Shown here: in pieces, positions 15,501-24,987 of the stretch
Position numbering within the stretch: position 1 is the first letter of the stretch
How the letters are laid out: every line of letters starts with the position of its first letter
Origin: Capilliphycus salinus
Lineage (GTDB): Bacteria; Cyanobacteriota; Cyanobacteriia; Cyanobacteriales; Microcoleaceae
Length of the DNA stretch: 64,000 nt
Reading direction: 5' to 3'
Assembly: GCF_047276495.1 (NCBI RefSeq)
Contig: NZ_CP178543.1
Coordinates: forward strand, 2,294,001-2,358,000
Translations under genes and position numbers: made by a program
Notes under the pieces: generated by a model
Database searches by the model: none
What the model saw: the letters and a program-made list of their open reading frames with translations, nothing else
What the model was told of the DNA's origin: nothing

Positions 15501-17120
15501 TTATCCGGCTCGATATTCTAAAGCTTGTTGAACCATTGCTTTGAGACGAACCGTAAAGGTTGAACCCTGACCCAACTGGCTGGAAACCGTAATATCTCCT
15601 CCCATCATCTGACAGAGATGGCGACAAAGGGTTAATCCCAGTCCGGTCCCCCCATACTTTCGACACAGGGAATCATCGGCTTGAGTAAAGGCTTCAAACA
15701 AACAGTGTTGATGTTCGACGGAAATCCCAATTCCGGTATCGGTGAGAGTGAATTCTATCCAATCCCCTTGACGACAAACGGTTAAGTCAATATGACCCCC
15801 CTGGGTAAATTTCACGGCATTTTCCAGTAAGTGATGCAAAATTTTTTGCAATTTGCCAAAATCGGTCTGCATCAGTCCCAAATTCGGGCCATAGTGAACT
15901 TGAACTTGATTATGATTTTTTTCGGCAATGGGTTTGAGGCTGTGAACGACTCCCTCAACTACATTTACCGGATCAAAAATATCTGGGTGTAATGACATTT
16001 GTCCGGCTTCGATGCGAACTAAGTCCAGAATGCTATCAATGAGATGAAGCAGTCGGTATCCTTCTCGGCGAATAATTTCTACATCTTCGACCCAGTTAAT
16101 TTGTCCTTGTTCGAGAATTTCTTCGCAGAGTAGATCGCTGTAGCCGATAATGGCGTGAATGGGAGTGCGTAATTCGTGGCTAATATTGGCAAGAAAGGTT
16201 CTTTTCGCACGCAGCGCCGTTTGAGCGGTATTTTGAGCTTTTTCTAGGGCGAATTCTAGTTTGTGGCATTTGGCAGTTTGTGAGGCTAAATGTTGACGGG
16301 TTGTGTGCAGTTGGGCGGAAAGTTGGGCGTTTTCGGCCGCGAGTTGTTGTTGTTGCTGTTGGCGGGTTAAGCGTTCTAGGGTTAAGCTGATTAAGTGGGC
16401 TACAGATTCGAGAAAAGATTGGTCTTCTTCTGTCCACTCGGCGTTTAACTGGCTTTCGACACCCATCAATCCAATTTGGTTTTCGCCTCGGAAGATCGGA
16501 AGGTTGAATTGTTTTAAGGGTTCCCCAGAATTAAGACTTGAAAAGTCGTTTACCCAAGTTATTAACTCATTTAAGGCGCAGTCTAAACCCGGAAGTTGAG
16601 TGGAGGGATGAAAGTAAAAATTAATCTGTTGGACGGCTTTTAGGGTATCAATTGCGGTTTCCCTAATGTTTTGGATTAAACTCGGAAAATGATCCGGGTT
16701 TTGGGTGGATTGGCATTGGTTGATTATTTTTTTTAAGGCTAAAGTTCGACAAGAAAGGTTTTCTGTTCTAGAAGGGGAACTTCGCCCGGTCGATGAATTT
16801 AAGCCGCAATTTTGATAAAAATTGATGGGAAGTGGAAACCTATGGCGATCGCCATTCGTCAGGGGGTTTATCGATAAATCCAGGATGATTTCATCCAATA
16901 GGCGATCGCTGACAAAGTTAACGATGACATCGCTATCGGAGATTTCCCATTCTAGCGGGGATGCTTCTAATTTTAATGGGTGAGGATCGGTCTGATTTAT
17001 GATGGCGATCCAATGTTTTAGGGTGGCATTTTCACGTCTTAACTGTTGGAGTTCTTGATATAAAGATTGATTAATATTCCGAAATAATTCGGGCTTTGAC
17101 TGGATTGGATTCAGCATCAT
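15501..17120 (-). CDS. GAF-domain sensor histidine kinase
   Basis: This 539-residue hybrid-free histidine kinase has no membrane segment. A GAF-like sensory region is followed by a coiled coil (LTRQQQQQQLAAENAQLSAQ) at about residues 250-310. Then come the H box FLANISHELRTPIHAIIGYSD (His near residue 316), the N box HHLLENAVKFTQGG, G1 DTGIGIS and G2 GGTGLGLTLCRHLCQMMGG. It should autophosphorylate on the H-box His and pass phosphate to a response regulator, but none is adjacent, so its partner is unknown. The start is one of two adjacent ATGs at 17120/17117. A weak hairpin (15427-15457) lies between its stop and clpX. Confidence 0.93.
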   Translation of the reverse strand: MMLNPIQSKPELFRNINQSLYQELQQLRRENATLKHWIAIINQTDPHPLKLEASPLEWEISDSDVIVNFVSDRLLDEIILDLSINPLTNGDRHRFPLPINFYQNCGLNSSTGRSSPSRTENLSCRTLALKKIINQCQSTQNPDHFPSLIQNIRETAIDTLKAVQQINFYFHPSTQLPGLDCALNELITWVNDFSSLNSGEPLKQFNLPIFRGENQIGLMGVESQLNAEWTEEDQSFLESVAHLISLTLERLTRQQQQQQLAAENAQLSAQLHTTRQHLASQTAKCHKLEFALEKAQNTAQTALRAKRTFLANISHELRTPIHAIIGYSDLLCEEILEQGQINWVEDVEIIRREGYRLLHLIDSILDLVRIEAGQMSLHPDIFDPVNVVEGVVHSLKPIAEKNHNQVQVHYGPNLGLMQTDFGKLQKILHHLLENAVKFTQGGHIDLTVCRQGDWIEFTLTDTGIGISVEHQHCLFEAFTQADDSLCRKYGGTGLGLTLCRHLCQMMGGDITVSSQLGQGSTFTVRLKAMVQQALEYRAG

Positions 17121-18256
17121 GGCAGGGCTTTTCTATCTGTTTTTTTTGTTCGATGGCGGTGAGGATTGTCGAACTCAGTGATTGGTTAATAGCTTAATAC
17201 ACCCTGGCTAACTTCGGGTTGTTGATCCGGTCTCTTGACATTAAAATTGTTGAGACAAAATCAGAAAAGTTAGTGAGTTGAACGGGGAAGACTGAAAGCA
17301 GTTTTAAATCGGGGTTTATTCTCAATAAAGCATGAGAAATAAGCCTTGACTGGGAAAAAGTTCCCACTTCTTACTCATCAGCAGTTTCTGACAGAGCGTT
17401 CAATCTTCGATCTCTATAGAGTAATAGATTTTGTTTTATGCAGTTTTATTCATTCAGACGAACTCTTTTCGCTCAAAGTTTAGATTAATTAACAGAGTAG
17501 ATGCTTGCCCGCAAGCTTGAGTTCATCTTATTTGTTAAATTGTAACCGATCTTAACCTTTCTTTAATAAAAAAACACAATTGAGTTGTAACTGAACCGTA
17601 TTTTTTTGTTATTTGATCTGGGGATTAGATCTGGACTCACAACAAATAAAACCTCTCGACTTGATTAAAAACAGAGTAGCCCAGAACCATTGATGATTCA
17701 TTACGAATCGGAGGTAAAAATAGACCGAGGAAAGTGATTTGAGTGAGAAAATCTCGGTGTTGTTTTAAATTGTCTTTAATCTCAACTTAAATGTTGATCC
17801 ATTTCCAGGCAAAAGTAACACTGAATCTTTGAAATTTAGCTTCAAACTCCAGTGTGAGGTTAGCTCTAGGGTCGAATCCGACTTGAACTGCTGTAAATTT
17901 ACACCCTAATGTTGTCATTGATCAAAGGGTAGGAGTAAATTTACTGAAGTCAGATCGCCCACTCCAATGAGGCAGTTGAGCCTGAGTCCAGTAAATTACC
18001 TAAGGCTATTGTAGCAATTTAGTCCTATTTCCATCGACCTGTCGATAAGAATTACTAAACACTTTGATAAGATAAATTAAACAGTTGCCGCCAAATGACA
18101 GTAGGATCTAGAGATTTAAGGATTGCAGCCCGAGACAGCAGTAAACAATAAAAGAAAGAGAATAACCCGTTTCTTCTCAAATTCAACTGTACGATTCAGT
18201 AATCCCTATGAGATATTGATGGATACGATCTCTAGCTTAAGCGTCCAATATTCGCC
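17121..18256. other. 1.1-kb non-coding region upstream of polysaccharide genes
   Basis: This is the longest gap in the window, between the kinase gene and the GT4 gene, which diverge. I find no ORF with coding character. It contains the paired palindromes GTAAATTTAC (annotated separately), a GCTTGCCCGCAAGC hairpin near 17503-17516 and AT-rich stretches. It probably carries the promoters for both directions and long 5' leaders. A small RNA could lie here but cannot be recognised by eye. Confidence 0.5.
17893..17944. promoter_or_regulatory. Two identical GTAAATTTAC palindromes 42 bp apart
   Basis: The 10-bp perfect palindrome GTAAATTTAC occurs at 17893-17902 and again at 17935-17944, a spacing of 42 bp, or four DNA turns. 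Between them ACACCCT and AGGGT form another inverted pair. A related GTAAATTAC lies at 17991-17999. The arrangement looks like a paired operator for a dimeric regulator about 310 bases upstream of the first polysaccharide gene. The regulator is unknown. Confidence 0.5.
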
Positions 18257-19459
18257 GTGCCGTTAAAATACGCTCTTGTTCACGAATGGTTAACCCCGAA
18301 AGCAACAGGCGGATCTGAACTGGTGGTAAGAGAAATCCTCAAACACATCGACGCCGATCTGTATGCTCTGATTGATTTTGAGTCAACGAATCCCGAAAGC
18401 TACTTATTTAATCGTGCGATTGGCACAACATTTTTGCAACACTTCCCCCTGGCTCGTCGTGGAGTTCAGAAATATCTGCCCTTGCTCCCGTTGGCGATCG
18501 AGCAACTGGATTTGCGAGCATACGATGTAATTTTATCCTCATCCCATGCGGTGGCGAAAGGGGTACTAACCGGCCCGGATCAACTGCACATCTGCTATTG
18601 TCATACACCGATGCGCTATGCTTGGGACTTAACCTTTGAGTATTTACAAAGCAGCTTGGCAGGTTCTGGGGTTGCGGGCGTGCTGACGCGATACCTATTG
18701 CATCGGCTACGCCAGTGGGACGTGGTATCGGCCAACCGCGTGGACTATTTTATCGCCAACTCCCAACATACGCGGGCGCGGATTTGGCGTTGTTATCGAC
18801 GACACGCTAGAGTAATTTATCCTCCTATCGATCTAGATCGGTTTCAAATGCAGACAGAAAAGCAAGACTTTTATCTGACTGTGTGCCGTCTGGTGAGCTA
18901 TAAAAAAATCTCATTAATCGTGAACGCCTTCAACCAACTGGGGCGTCCGCTGGTGGTGATAGGTACGGGTTCACAGATGAGTCAAATCAAACACATGGCT
19001 AAATCAAACGTGCAAATATTAGGTTGGCAACCGGATGAGGTGGTTCAACAGTATATGGGCCAAGCCAAAGCATTTGTCTATATGGCTTGTGAAGATTTAG
19101 GAATGGCGTTAATTGAGGCTCAAGCTTGTGGAACTCCCGTCATAGCATATGGAGCCGGAGGAGCGCTCGAAACGGTTCGCGATATTCGTCAACATCCCGA
19201 CTCGGGAACCGGGCTGTTATTTTCCACTCAAACCGAGACCGCTTTAATCGAAGCGGTGCAGACGTTTGAGCAACTCAACAGCCGGTTTGATCCACAGAAG
19301 ATGCAATCCCATGTGGCTCAGTTTGATCGAAAACGGTTTGAGCAAGAATACCTCGAATTTGTCGAACGCTGTCAGAAAAAACAGTTTTCCTCACTCAGAG
19401 GTCGGGGAAATTCCCCGCTCAACCGGGAGAACCCGTCGCCTTCGGAAAAATTTGGCTAA
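18257..19459 (+). CDS. Glycosyltransferase family 4 (GT-B) protein
   Basis: This 400-residue GT-B enzyme starts at GTG 18257 (MPLKYALVHEWLTPKATGGSE). The N-terminal domain carries the acceptor-side motif CYCHTPMRYAWD. The C-terminal nucleotide-sugar domain has YLTVCRLVSYKKISLIV and the E-x7-E motif EDLGMALIEAQACGTPVIAYG. It is cytoplasmic or peripheral, and would add a hexose to a lipid-linked intermediate. It opens a polysaccharide block with the sugar transferase, gmd and fcl. The WbaZ-like sequence fits mannosyl transfer, which agrees with GDP-mannose conversion by the neighbours, but donor specificity is inferred. The last 20 residues (SLRGRGNSPLNRENPSPS) look like a non-conserved tail. 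Confidence 0.92.
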   Translation: MPLKYALVHEWLTPKATGGSELVVREILKHIDADLYALIDFESTNPESYLFNRAIGTTFLQHFPLARRGVQKYLPLLPLAIEQLDLRAYDVILSSSHAVAKGVLTGPDQLHICYCHTPMRYAWDLTFEYLQSSLAGSGVAGVLTRYLLHRLRQWDVVSANRVDYFIANSQHTRARIWRCYRRHARVIYPPIDLDRFQMQTEKQDFYLTVCRLVSYKKISLIVNAFNQLGRPLVVIGTGSQMSQIKHMAKSNVQILGWQPDEVVQQYMGQAKAFVYMACEDLGMALIEAQACGTPVIAYGAGGALETVRDIRQHPDSGTGLLFSTQTETALIEAVQTFEQLNSRFDPQKMQSHVAQFDRKRFEQEYLEFVERCQKKQFSSLRGRGNSPLNRENPSPSEKFG

Positions 19460-19652
19460 AATGCCTGCATAATTGCCGATACTGCTCCCAGCAGATTGAA
19501 AACTTGCTTTTACGAGTCATCCCGTCAGGCGATTTTCGGGTAGGCTCCCCCCAATGACGAGACTGAAGACTTCCTTACAACCGGATTTCGAGCGCAAGGT
19601 GTCTGGAAGCTTTATGATCAGGACTGTGTGTGGTGTGAATTGAAGGAGTAAG

Positions 19653-20393
19653 ATGACTGCCAACAGCCAACTCATCTTCGGTAGGGGACTGCGACGTGCA
19701 TTCACCAGGCGTAGTTTTATCCCCAAAGTCCGGCAACAGCCGCGGATTCGAGGTTTATCTGTTTTACAGAACCTCAACGGAGAGTTTTTCAAGCGATCGT
19801 TCGATATCGTGTTTTCGCTGTCGGTTTTGATCCTGTTTTCCCCAGTTTACTTGCTTCTGGCTCTGTTGATCTCCCTAAGTTCACCAGGGTCAGTGTTTTA
19901 TGTGCAGCAACGAGTTGGCAAAAACCGTAAGCCTTTCGACTGTATTAAGTTCAGAACGATGGTGACCAATGCCGATGAGATGTTGACCCAAATGATGGAA
20001 ACTTCCCCCCATCTGCGTCAAGAATTTCAGGACAACTTTAAACTCAAACACGACCCCCGAATTACCTGGATTGGTCATTTCTTACGAGTGACCAGCCTCG
20101 ATGAGTTTCCTCAATTTTGGAATGTTCTCAAAGGGGATATGAGTGTTGTCGGTCCCAGGCCTCTGGTTGCTGAAGAATTACACAAGTATGGGCGTCACAT
20201 GGATAAAATTTTAACGATTAAACCCGGAATTACGGGCCTCTGGCAAGTTTCCGGGCGCAATGATATTCCTTATCCTCGACGGGTTCAAATTGACCTGTAC
20301 TACGTGAATTTCAAGAATTTCTGGACTGACCTGTGGATTATAATTAAAACCATCGGTGTTGTCATTTTTCCTAAAAATAATGGAGCTTACTAG
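19653..20393 (+). CDS. Polyprenyl-phosphate sugar-1-phosphate transferase (exopolysaccharide initiation)
   Basis: This 246-residue protein has one N-terminal membrane hairpin (about residues 52-80, FKRSFDIVFSLSVLILFSPVYLLLALLI) and the catalytic bacterial sugar transferase domain: PGSVFYVQQRVGKNRKPFDCIKFRTM, LRVTSLDEFPQFWNVLKGDMSVVGPRP, and PGITGLWQVSGRN. It transfers a sugar phosphate from a nucleotide sugar to undecaprenyl phosphate, the first step of repeat-unit assembly at the inner membrane. It is the short WcaJ/WbaP C-terminal type, without the five-TM N-terminal part. The start ATG at 19653 has a clear ribosome site (AAGGAG, 7 bases upstream). It is the second gene of the polysaccharide block. 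Confidence 0.94.
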   Translation: MTANSQLIFGRGLRRAFTRRSFIPKVRQQPRIRGLSVLQNLNGEFFKRSFDIVFSLSVLILFSPVYLLLALLISLSSPGSVFYVQQRVGKNRKPFDCIKFRTMVTNADEMLTQMMETSPHLRQEFQDNFKLKHDPRITWIGHFLRVTSLDEFPQFWNVLKGDMSVVGPRPLVAEELHKYGRHMDKILTIKPGITGLWQVSGRNDIPYPRRVQIDLYYVNFKNFWTDLWIIIKTIGVVIFPKNNGAY

Positions 20394-20776
20394 AGGGTGA
20401 CAAAGATCAGTTATTAGTCAATGCCACCGCTTTGACTCCGGTTAGACCGTTTCCGAACTTTGTGCAGTCGGTTTTGGGTTAAGGTAGAAATTGAATCGGC
20501 GATCGCGGCGATCGCTTACACGACGCCCCTCGTCCTCGATGATTGAATCCCCAACTCAATTTGTACACTTTTCTGTCCGTTGACCGGATTTGATCGCCCG
20601 GGAGACTCGGCAGTTGGCGATCGATTGCCAGCTTGATTCTATCTGTACAATGCCGATTGCACTGATGAGGAACGGGTGCTGATGCAGATGCCCCGATCGC
20701 GTATGAACCTCGATCACATCTTCTTCAAAACCTGTTGTGGCAACATTGATTAGATTAACTAAAAGAGAACATTGAC
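20394..20776. other. Intergenic, nothing recognised
   Basis: This 383-base gap before gmd contains a doubled HIP1-type stretch (GGCGATCGCGGCGATCGC near 20498) and no gene, hairpin or operator I can support. It presumably holds the gmd promoter. Confidence 0.4.
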
Positions 20777-21805
20777 ATGACGGAACGCAAACGCGCCCTA
20801 ATTACCGGAATTACGGGTCAAGATGGCTCATACTTGAGTGAATTGTTGTTGGACAAAGGCTATGAAGTTCACGGCATTATTCGCCGGAGTTCATGTTTTA
20901 ATACAGACCGCATCGATCATATCTACAAAGACCCTCACAATCAGGAGGCTCGCCTGTTTCTCCATTATGGAGATCTCACCGATGGCACGACTCTACGGCG
21001 GATTTTAGAAGAAGTTAAACCGATTGAAATCTATAATCTCGGCGCCCAATCTCACGTGCGTGTCAGTTTTGATTCTCCCGAATATACTGCTGATGCGGTG
21101 GGAATGGGAACGCTGCGAATTTTAGAAGCCATTCGCGACTATCAACATCGCACCGGAATTGAAGTTCGCTTTTATCAAGCCGGATCTTCGGAAATGTTTG
21201 GGAAAGTTCAAGAAGTTCCTCAAAAGGAGACAACACCCTTTTATCCCCGCAGTCCCTACGCCTGTGCTAAGGTTTACGCTCACTGGCAAACGGTTAATTA
21301 TCGAGAATCTTACGATTTATTTGCCTGTAATGGTATCCTCTTTAACCATGAGAGTCCCCGACGGGGTGAAACGTTTGTTACCCGCAAAATTACCCGTGCT
21401 GTGGCGAGAATTCTCAAGGGAATGCAAAAAGAGGTTTACTTGGGAAATCTCGATTCTAAGCGCGACTGGGGCTACGCTAAAGACTATGTACGCGCCATGT
21501 GGATGATGCTTCAACAGGATGCGCCCGATGATTATGTCGTGGCCACCAATGAAACTCATTCGATTCGCGAGTTTCTCGATATCGCTTTTGGCTATGTTAA
21601 TCTCGATTGGCATGATTATGTCAAGTTTGATGAACGCTATCTCCGTCCGGCTGAGGTGGATTTATTAATTGGCGATCCGACCAAGGCTAAGGAAAAGATG
21701 GGTTGGGAACCTTCGGTCACGTTTGAGGGATTGGTGAAATTAATGGTGGATGCCGATATTCAAGCGTTGGAAAAATCTAAAAAGATCGCTCACGGTTTTG
21801 ACTAA
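20777..21805 (+). CDS. gmd: GDP-mannose 4,6-dehydratase
   Basis: This 342-residue short-chain dehydrogenase/reductase has the NADP-binding GITGQDGSYL at its N terminus, the catalytic Thr/Ser region (QAGSSEMFGK) and the Tyr-x3-Lys pair in SPYACAKVYAHW. The GDP-sugar binding segments NHESPRRGETFVTRKI and SKRDWGYAKDYVRAMW are also present. It converts GDP-D-mannose to GDP-4-keto-6-deoxymannose. The next gene, fcl, 27 bases downstream, completes the route to GDP-L-fucose. The length matches the family. Product use in surface polysaccharide fits the two upstream glycan genes. Confidence 0.97.
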   Translation: MTERKRALITGITGQDGSYLSELLLDKGYEVHGIIRRSSCFNTDRIDHIYKDPHNQEARLFLHYGDLTDGTTLRRILEEVKPIEIYNLGAQSHVRVSFDSPEYTADAVGMGTLRILEAIRDYQHRTGIEVRFYQAGSSEMFGKVQEVPQKETTPFYPRSPYACAKVYAHWQTVNYRESYDLFACNGILFNHESPRRGETFVTRKITRAVARILKGMQKEVYLGNLDSKRDWGYAKDYVRAMWMMLQQDAPDDYVVATNETHSIREFLDIAFGYVNLDWHDYVKFDERYLRPAEVDLLIGDPTKAKEKMGWEPSVTFEGLVKLMVDADIQALEKSKKIAHGFD

Positions 21806-21832
21806 TCGTTTGTATACAATGAGGCTTAATCC

Positions 21833-22789
21833 ATGAATGCACTGGATTTACAGGATAAACGAATTGTTGTCACCGGAGGTGCAGGGTTTCTCGGCCGACA
21901 AGTGGTCGATCAACTTCTCAAAGCCGGCGCGAATTTAGATAATATTTTCATTCCGCGATCGCGAGATTACGATCTCTGTACCTTTGAGGCTTGTCAAAAG
22001 GTGGTTCAAGGTCAAGATATTATCGTTCACTTGGCCGCTCATGTCGGCGGGATTGGTCTCAATCGGGAAAAACCGGCTCAATTGTTTTACGATAACTTGA
22101 TGATGGGCGCACAGCTTATTCACACTGCCTATCAAGCCGGGGTGGAAAAGTTCGTCTGTGTGGGAACGATCTGCGCCTATCCGAAGTTTACTCCCGTACC
22201 GTTTAAAGAGGATGATCTTTGGGAGGGTTATCCGGAAGAAACCAATGCTCCCTACGGTGTGGCGAAGAAGGCTTTGTTGGTTCAACTGCAAGCCTACCGT
22301 CAGCAGTATAATTTTAACGGCATCTACTTGTTACCGGTCAATCTCTACGGCCCGGAGGATAATTTCGATCCCCGCAGTTCTCACGTGATTCCGGCTTTAA
22401 TTCGCAAAGTCTACGAAGCTCAACAACGGGGTGACAAACAACTTCCGGTTTGGGGGGATGGCAGTCCCAGTCGCGAGTTTCTGTATTCGACGGATGCGGC
22501 TCGGGGGATTGTCATGGCAACTCAATCTTACAACGAACCTGACCCGGTTAATTTGGGGACAAACCAGGAAGTTAAAATTCGCGATCTGGTCGAAACGATC
22601 TGCGAGTTAATGGGTTTTGAAGGCGAAATTGTTTGGGAAACCGATAAACCCAACGGTCAACCGCGTCGGTGTTTGGATACACAACGAGCGAAGGAGAAGT
22701 TTGGGTTTGTTGCGGAAGTGGATTTTAAACAGGGGTTGAAAAATACGATCGACTGGTATCGTCAACACGCTGAACCCGTAGCGGTTTAA
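21833..22789 (+). CDS. fcl: GDP-L-fucose synthase
   Basis: This 318-residue SDR epimerase/reductase starts with MNALDLQDKRIVVTGGAGFLGRQVV. It has the catalytic Ser-equivalent region VGTICAYPKF and the Tyr-x3-Lys pair in APYGVAKKALL, plus the cap segment NLYGPEDNFDPRSSHVIPALI. It epimerises and reduces GDP-4-keto-6-deoxymannose to GDP-L-fucose. It follows gmd by 27 bases and is surely co-transcribed with it. A strong terminator follows its stop codon, so the unit ends here. Confidence 0.97.
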   Translation: MNALDLQDKRIVVTGGAGFLGRQVVDQLLKAGANLDNIFIPRSRDYDLCTFEACQKVVQGQDIIVHLAAHVGGIGLNREKPAQLFYDNLMMGAQLIHTAYQAGVEKFVCVGTICAYPKFTPVPFKEDDLWEGYPEETNAPYGVAKKALLVQLQAYRQQYNFNGIYLLPVNLYGPEDNFDPRSSHVIPALIRKVYEAQQRGDKQLPVWGDGSPSREFLYSTDAARGIVMATQSYNEPDPVNLGTNQEVKIRDLVETICELMGFEGEIVWETDKPNGQPRRCLDTQRAKEKFGFVAEVDFKQGLKNTIDWYRQHAEPVAV

Positions 22790-22798
22790 ATTCCTCTT

Positions 22799-22832
22799 AA
22801 CCCGGTTTCACCGAACAAGCCGGGTTTTCAAG
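22799..22832 (+). terminator. Rho-independent terminator after fcl
   Basis: AACCCGG (22799-22805) and CCGGGTT form a GC-rich stem around a loop containing TTTCACCGAACAAG, and TTTTC follows. It starts 10 bases after the fcl stop codon. Confidence 0.85.
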
Positions 22833-23513
22833 TTGATTGTTTGCATCTACATTAATTTTTTTGATTGTCTATTTTTGGTTCAATCTTTTCCTTGGAAAAA
22901 TTTGAAAGACTCGTTCTTTTCAGGGCGCACTTACACAAAACTAATGTAATGGATAGAGTCTCTCAAGGGTTGTTTTAATCACGGGTTAACCCCGTTAAAG
23001 TGTAATTTTTTCCGGAAATTTTTCAGAGTTTAGTTTTGATTCAGGGTGATTTTTTTTAGATATTGCTGTGGCGATTTGCGCCGGGAAAAGGCAAAAAACT
23101 CTCTTGTCAAAGGGAATGAAAATGCTCTTGAAATCAGGGTTGGCTGAGTTTCTTGCTGAGGTCAGTTTACAACTAGACGACTCGCAAAGCTCTATAAATT
23201 CCTGGCTATTCGCCGAAAGGTTCTCCGGTGTTCGCTTCCCTCACAGTTGACTTGACTTTTGACCGAAGACTTCCTATGATTTTTCCAGATTTAAAAACCA
23301 AGTTACAGGAATTAAAAATAACCGAAAGCCATCTAAAATTCTCTGAATTCTCCGGGTCTAAGTTTGGGGTTTATCTCCAAAAAATCCGTATAATTTGATT
23401 GAATTTCCGATGAACAATCGGAGTATTTTTGTCAGAAAAATGAGAAAAGACTTAATTCCCTATTGTCATTTGGAAAATTTTTGTTCAAACTAGAACTTAA
23501 TGATTATCGTCTT
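22833..23513. other. Intergenic, no supported gene
   Basis: This AT-rich gap of about 680 bases has a small open frame at 23068-23250, but it has no homology cue, ribosome site or codon bias that would support a gene. The remaining sequence is A/T-rich with repeated TTTTTCAGA-like words. I see no RNA gene. Confidence 0.4.
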
Positions 23514-24140
23514 ATGATTTCTAAGATAGATCAAATCTCTATCAACCTCGTGAACCAACCGCAAACTCCACAAAGTAAAAATCAACTTCGTCGAGAACTG
23601 CTACAAATTCGCCAGTCGATGTTAGCAGAAGATTGGCGAGAAAAGAGCGATCGCATTTGTTCTCATTTGCAAGCTTCAGCCCGATTTCAACAAGCCAAAA
23701 CAATTTTAGCTTATGTGAGCTTTCGTCAAGAACCCGATCTCAGTCGTTTGTTTGCAGAAACCAGCCGAGAAGGAACAAAAATTTGGGGCTTTCCCCGATG
23801 CGTAGAAAAATCTCTCGTTTGGCACCAATGGAAACCGGGAGAACTCCTACAAACAGGGGCTTATGGAATTTGGGAACCCCACGCCGACTTACCGATGATA
23901 AGTGCTTCTCAAGTGGATTTAATTTTGGTTCCGGCGGTGGCTTGCGATCGCCGGGGATATCGTTTAGGATACGGTGGAGGATATTATGATCGGATGCTTA
24001 GTTCGACCGAATGGCAATCGATTCCAACTATCGGAATTGCGTTTGATTTTGCTTATTTTACCGAGTTACCGATTGACGATTGGGATCGACCTTTAAGTGG
24101 AATTTGTACAGAAGTTGGGTTAAATTTTCAAGCAGAATGA
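23514..24140 (+). CDS. 5-formyltetrahydrofolate cyclo-ligase
   Basis: The 208-residue product (from ATG 23514) has the family signatures KNQLRRELLQIRQSM near the N terminus, TILAYVSFRQEPDL, LVPAVACDRRGYRLGYGGGYYDRML (the ATP and phosphate loop) and IGIAFDFAY. The enzyme converts 5-formyl-THF to 5,10-methenyl-THF using ATP and recycles inhibitory folate. An in-frame TTG at 23463 would add 17 AT-coded residues and is less likely. Its stop codon overlaps the start of the ABC permease gene by 4 bases (ATGA), so the two are translationally coupled although their jobs seem unrelated. Confidence 0.94.
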   Translation: MISKIDQISINLVNQPQTPQSKNQLRRELLQIRQSMLAEDWREKSDRICSHLQASARFQQAKTILAYVSFRQEPDLSRLFAETSREGTKIWGFPRCVEKSLVWHQWKPGELLQTGAYGIWEPHADLPMISASQVDLILVPAVACDRRGYRLGYGGGYYDRMLSSTEWQSIPTIGIAFDFAYFTELPIDDWDRPLSGICTEVGLNFQAE

Positions 24141-24970
24141 ATTGGAAATCGGCAAAAATCCAGAGATTTAAACATTATTTCCTCCTGGGTGCGATCGCGA
24201 TTTTTATGCTGTTTCCGCTGTTGTGGTTGTTGAGTACGGCGTTAAAATCGGGAAGCGAAAATATCTTTCAATTTCCGCCTCAACTTTTACCTAGCGAACC
24301 GACATTTGATAATTTTATCAAAGTCTGGCAAACCAACCCAATGGGGCGTTATCTCGTTAATAGTATCATTGTTGCCAGCCTAACGGTCGAGTTCAATCTG
24401 TTATTTTGTGGGTTGGCCGCTTACCCCCTAGCGCGATTAAATTTTCGGGGACGGGATGGCATTTTTACGGCAATTATAGCCACGATTATGATCCCGTTTC
24501 AAATTGTAATGATTCCCCTGTACGTTTTAACGGTACAATTGGGATTAAGAAATAGTTATTTCGGCTTAATTTTTCCGAGTATGGCTTCTGCCTTTGGCAT
24601 TTTTTTGCTCAGACAAGCATTTCTCGGTGTACCCAAAGAACTCGAAGAAGCCGCCCGGATGGATGGATGTTCCGAACTCGGAATTTGGTGGAACATCATG
24701 CTTCCGGCGGTGCGACCGGCTTTAATCACCTTAGGAATTTTTGTGTTTATCGGGTCATGGAGTGACTTTCTGTGGCCGTTATTAATATTAGATCAACCCG
24801 AATATTATACCCTGCCTTTGGGAGTCGCCAAATTAGCGGGAACCTTCTCTTTAGATTGGCGTTTGGTGGCGGCGGGAGCGGTAATTTCCATCGCACCCGT
24901 TTTATTATTATTTCTATTACTCCAACGCTATATCGTCCCCACAGATGCCGCAACCGGTGTCAAAGGATAA
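24137..24970 (+). CDS. Carbohydrate ABC transporter permease (MalG type)
   Basis: This 277-residue inner-membrane protein has six predicted membrane segments, beginning LLGAIAIFMLFPLLWLLSTAL. Its EAA loop, EEAARMDGCSELGIWWNIMLP (about residues 174-194), docks to the ATPase, and it ends in the VPTDAATGVKG tail common to MalG-like sugar permeases. It would form half of a sugar importer channel. No partner permease, binding protein or ATPase gene is near, so its subunits must be elsewhere. The ATG overlaps the stop codon of the folate enzyme gene (ATGA). Cyanobacterial ggtB/ggtD-like importers are the closest idea, but the substrate is not assigned. Confidence 0.92.
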   Translation: MNWKSAKIQRFKHYFLLGAIAIFMLFPLLWLLSTALKSGSENIFQFPPQLLPSEPTFDNFIKVWQTNPMGRYLVNSIIVASLTVEFNLLFCGLAAYPLARLNFRGRDGIFTAIIATIMIPFQIVMIPLYVLTVQLGLRNSYFGLIFPSMASAFGIFLLRQAFLGVPKELEEAARMDGCSELGIWWNIMLPAVRPALITLGIFVFIGSWSDFLWPLLILDQPEYYTLPLGVAKLAGTFSLDWRLVAAGAVISIAPVLLLFLLLQRYIVPTDAATGVKG

Positions 24971-24987
24971 TTAAGCTTAAATTAAGC

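Noticed and set aside
23068..23250. 60-codon plus-strand ORF as a gene
   Set aside because: There is no ribosome site, no conserved-looking motif and no link to neighbours. It lies in AT-rich spacer DNA after a terminator.
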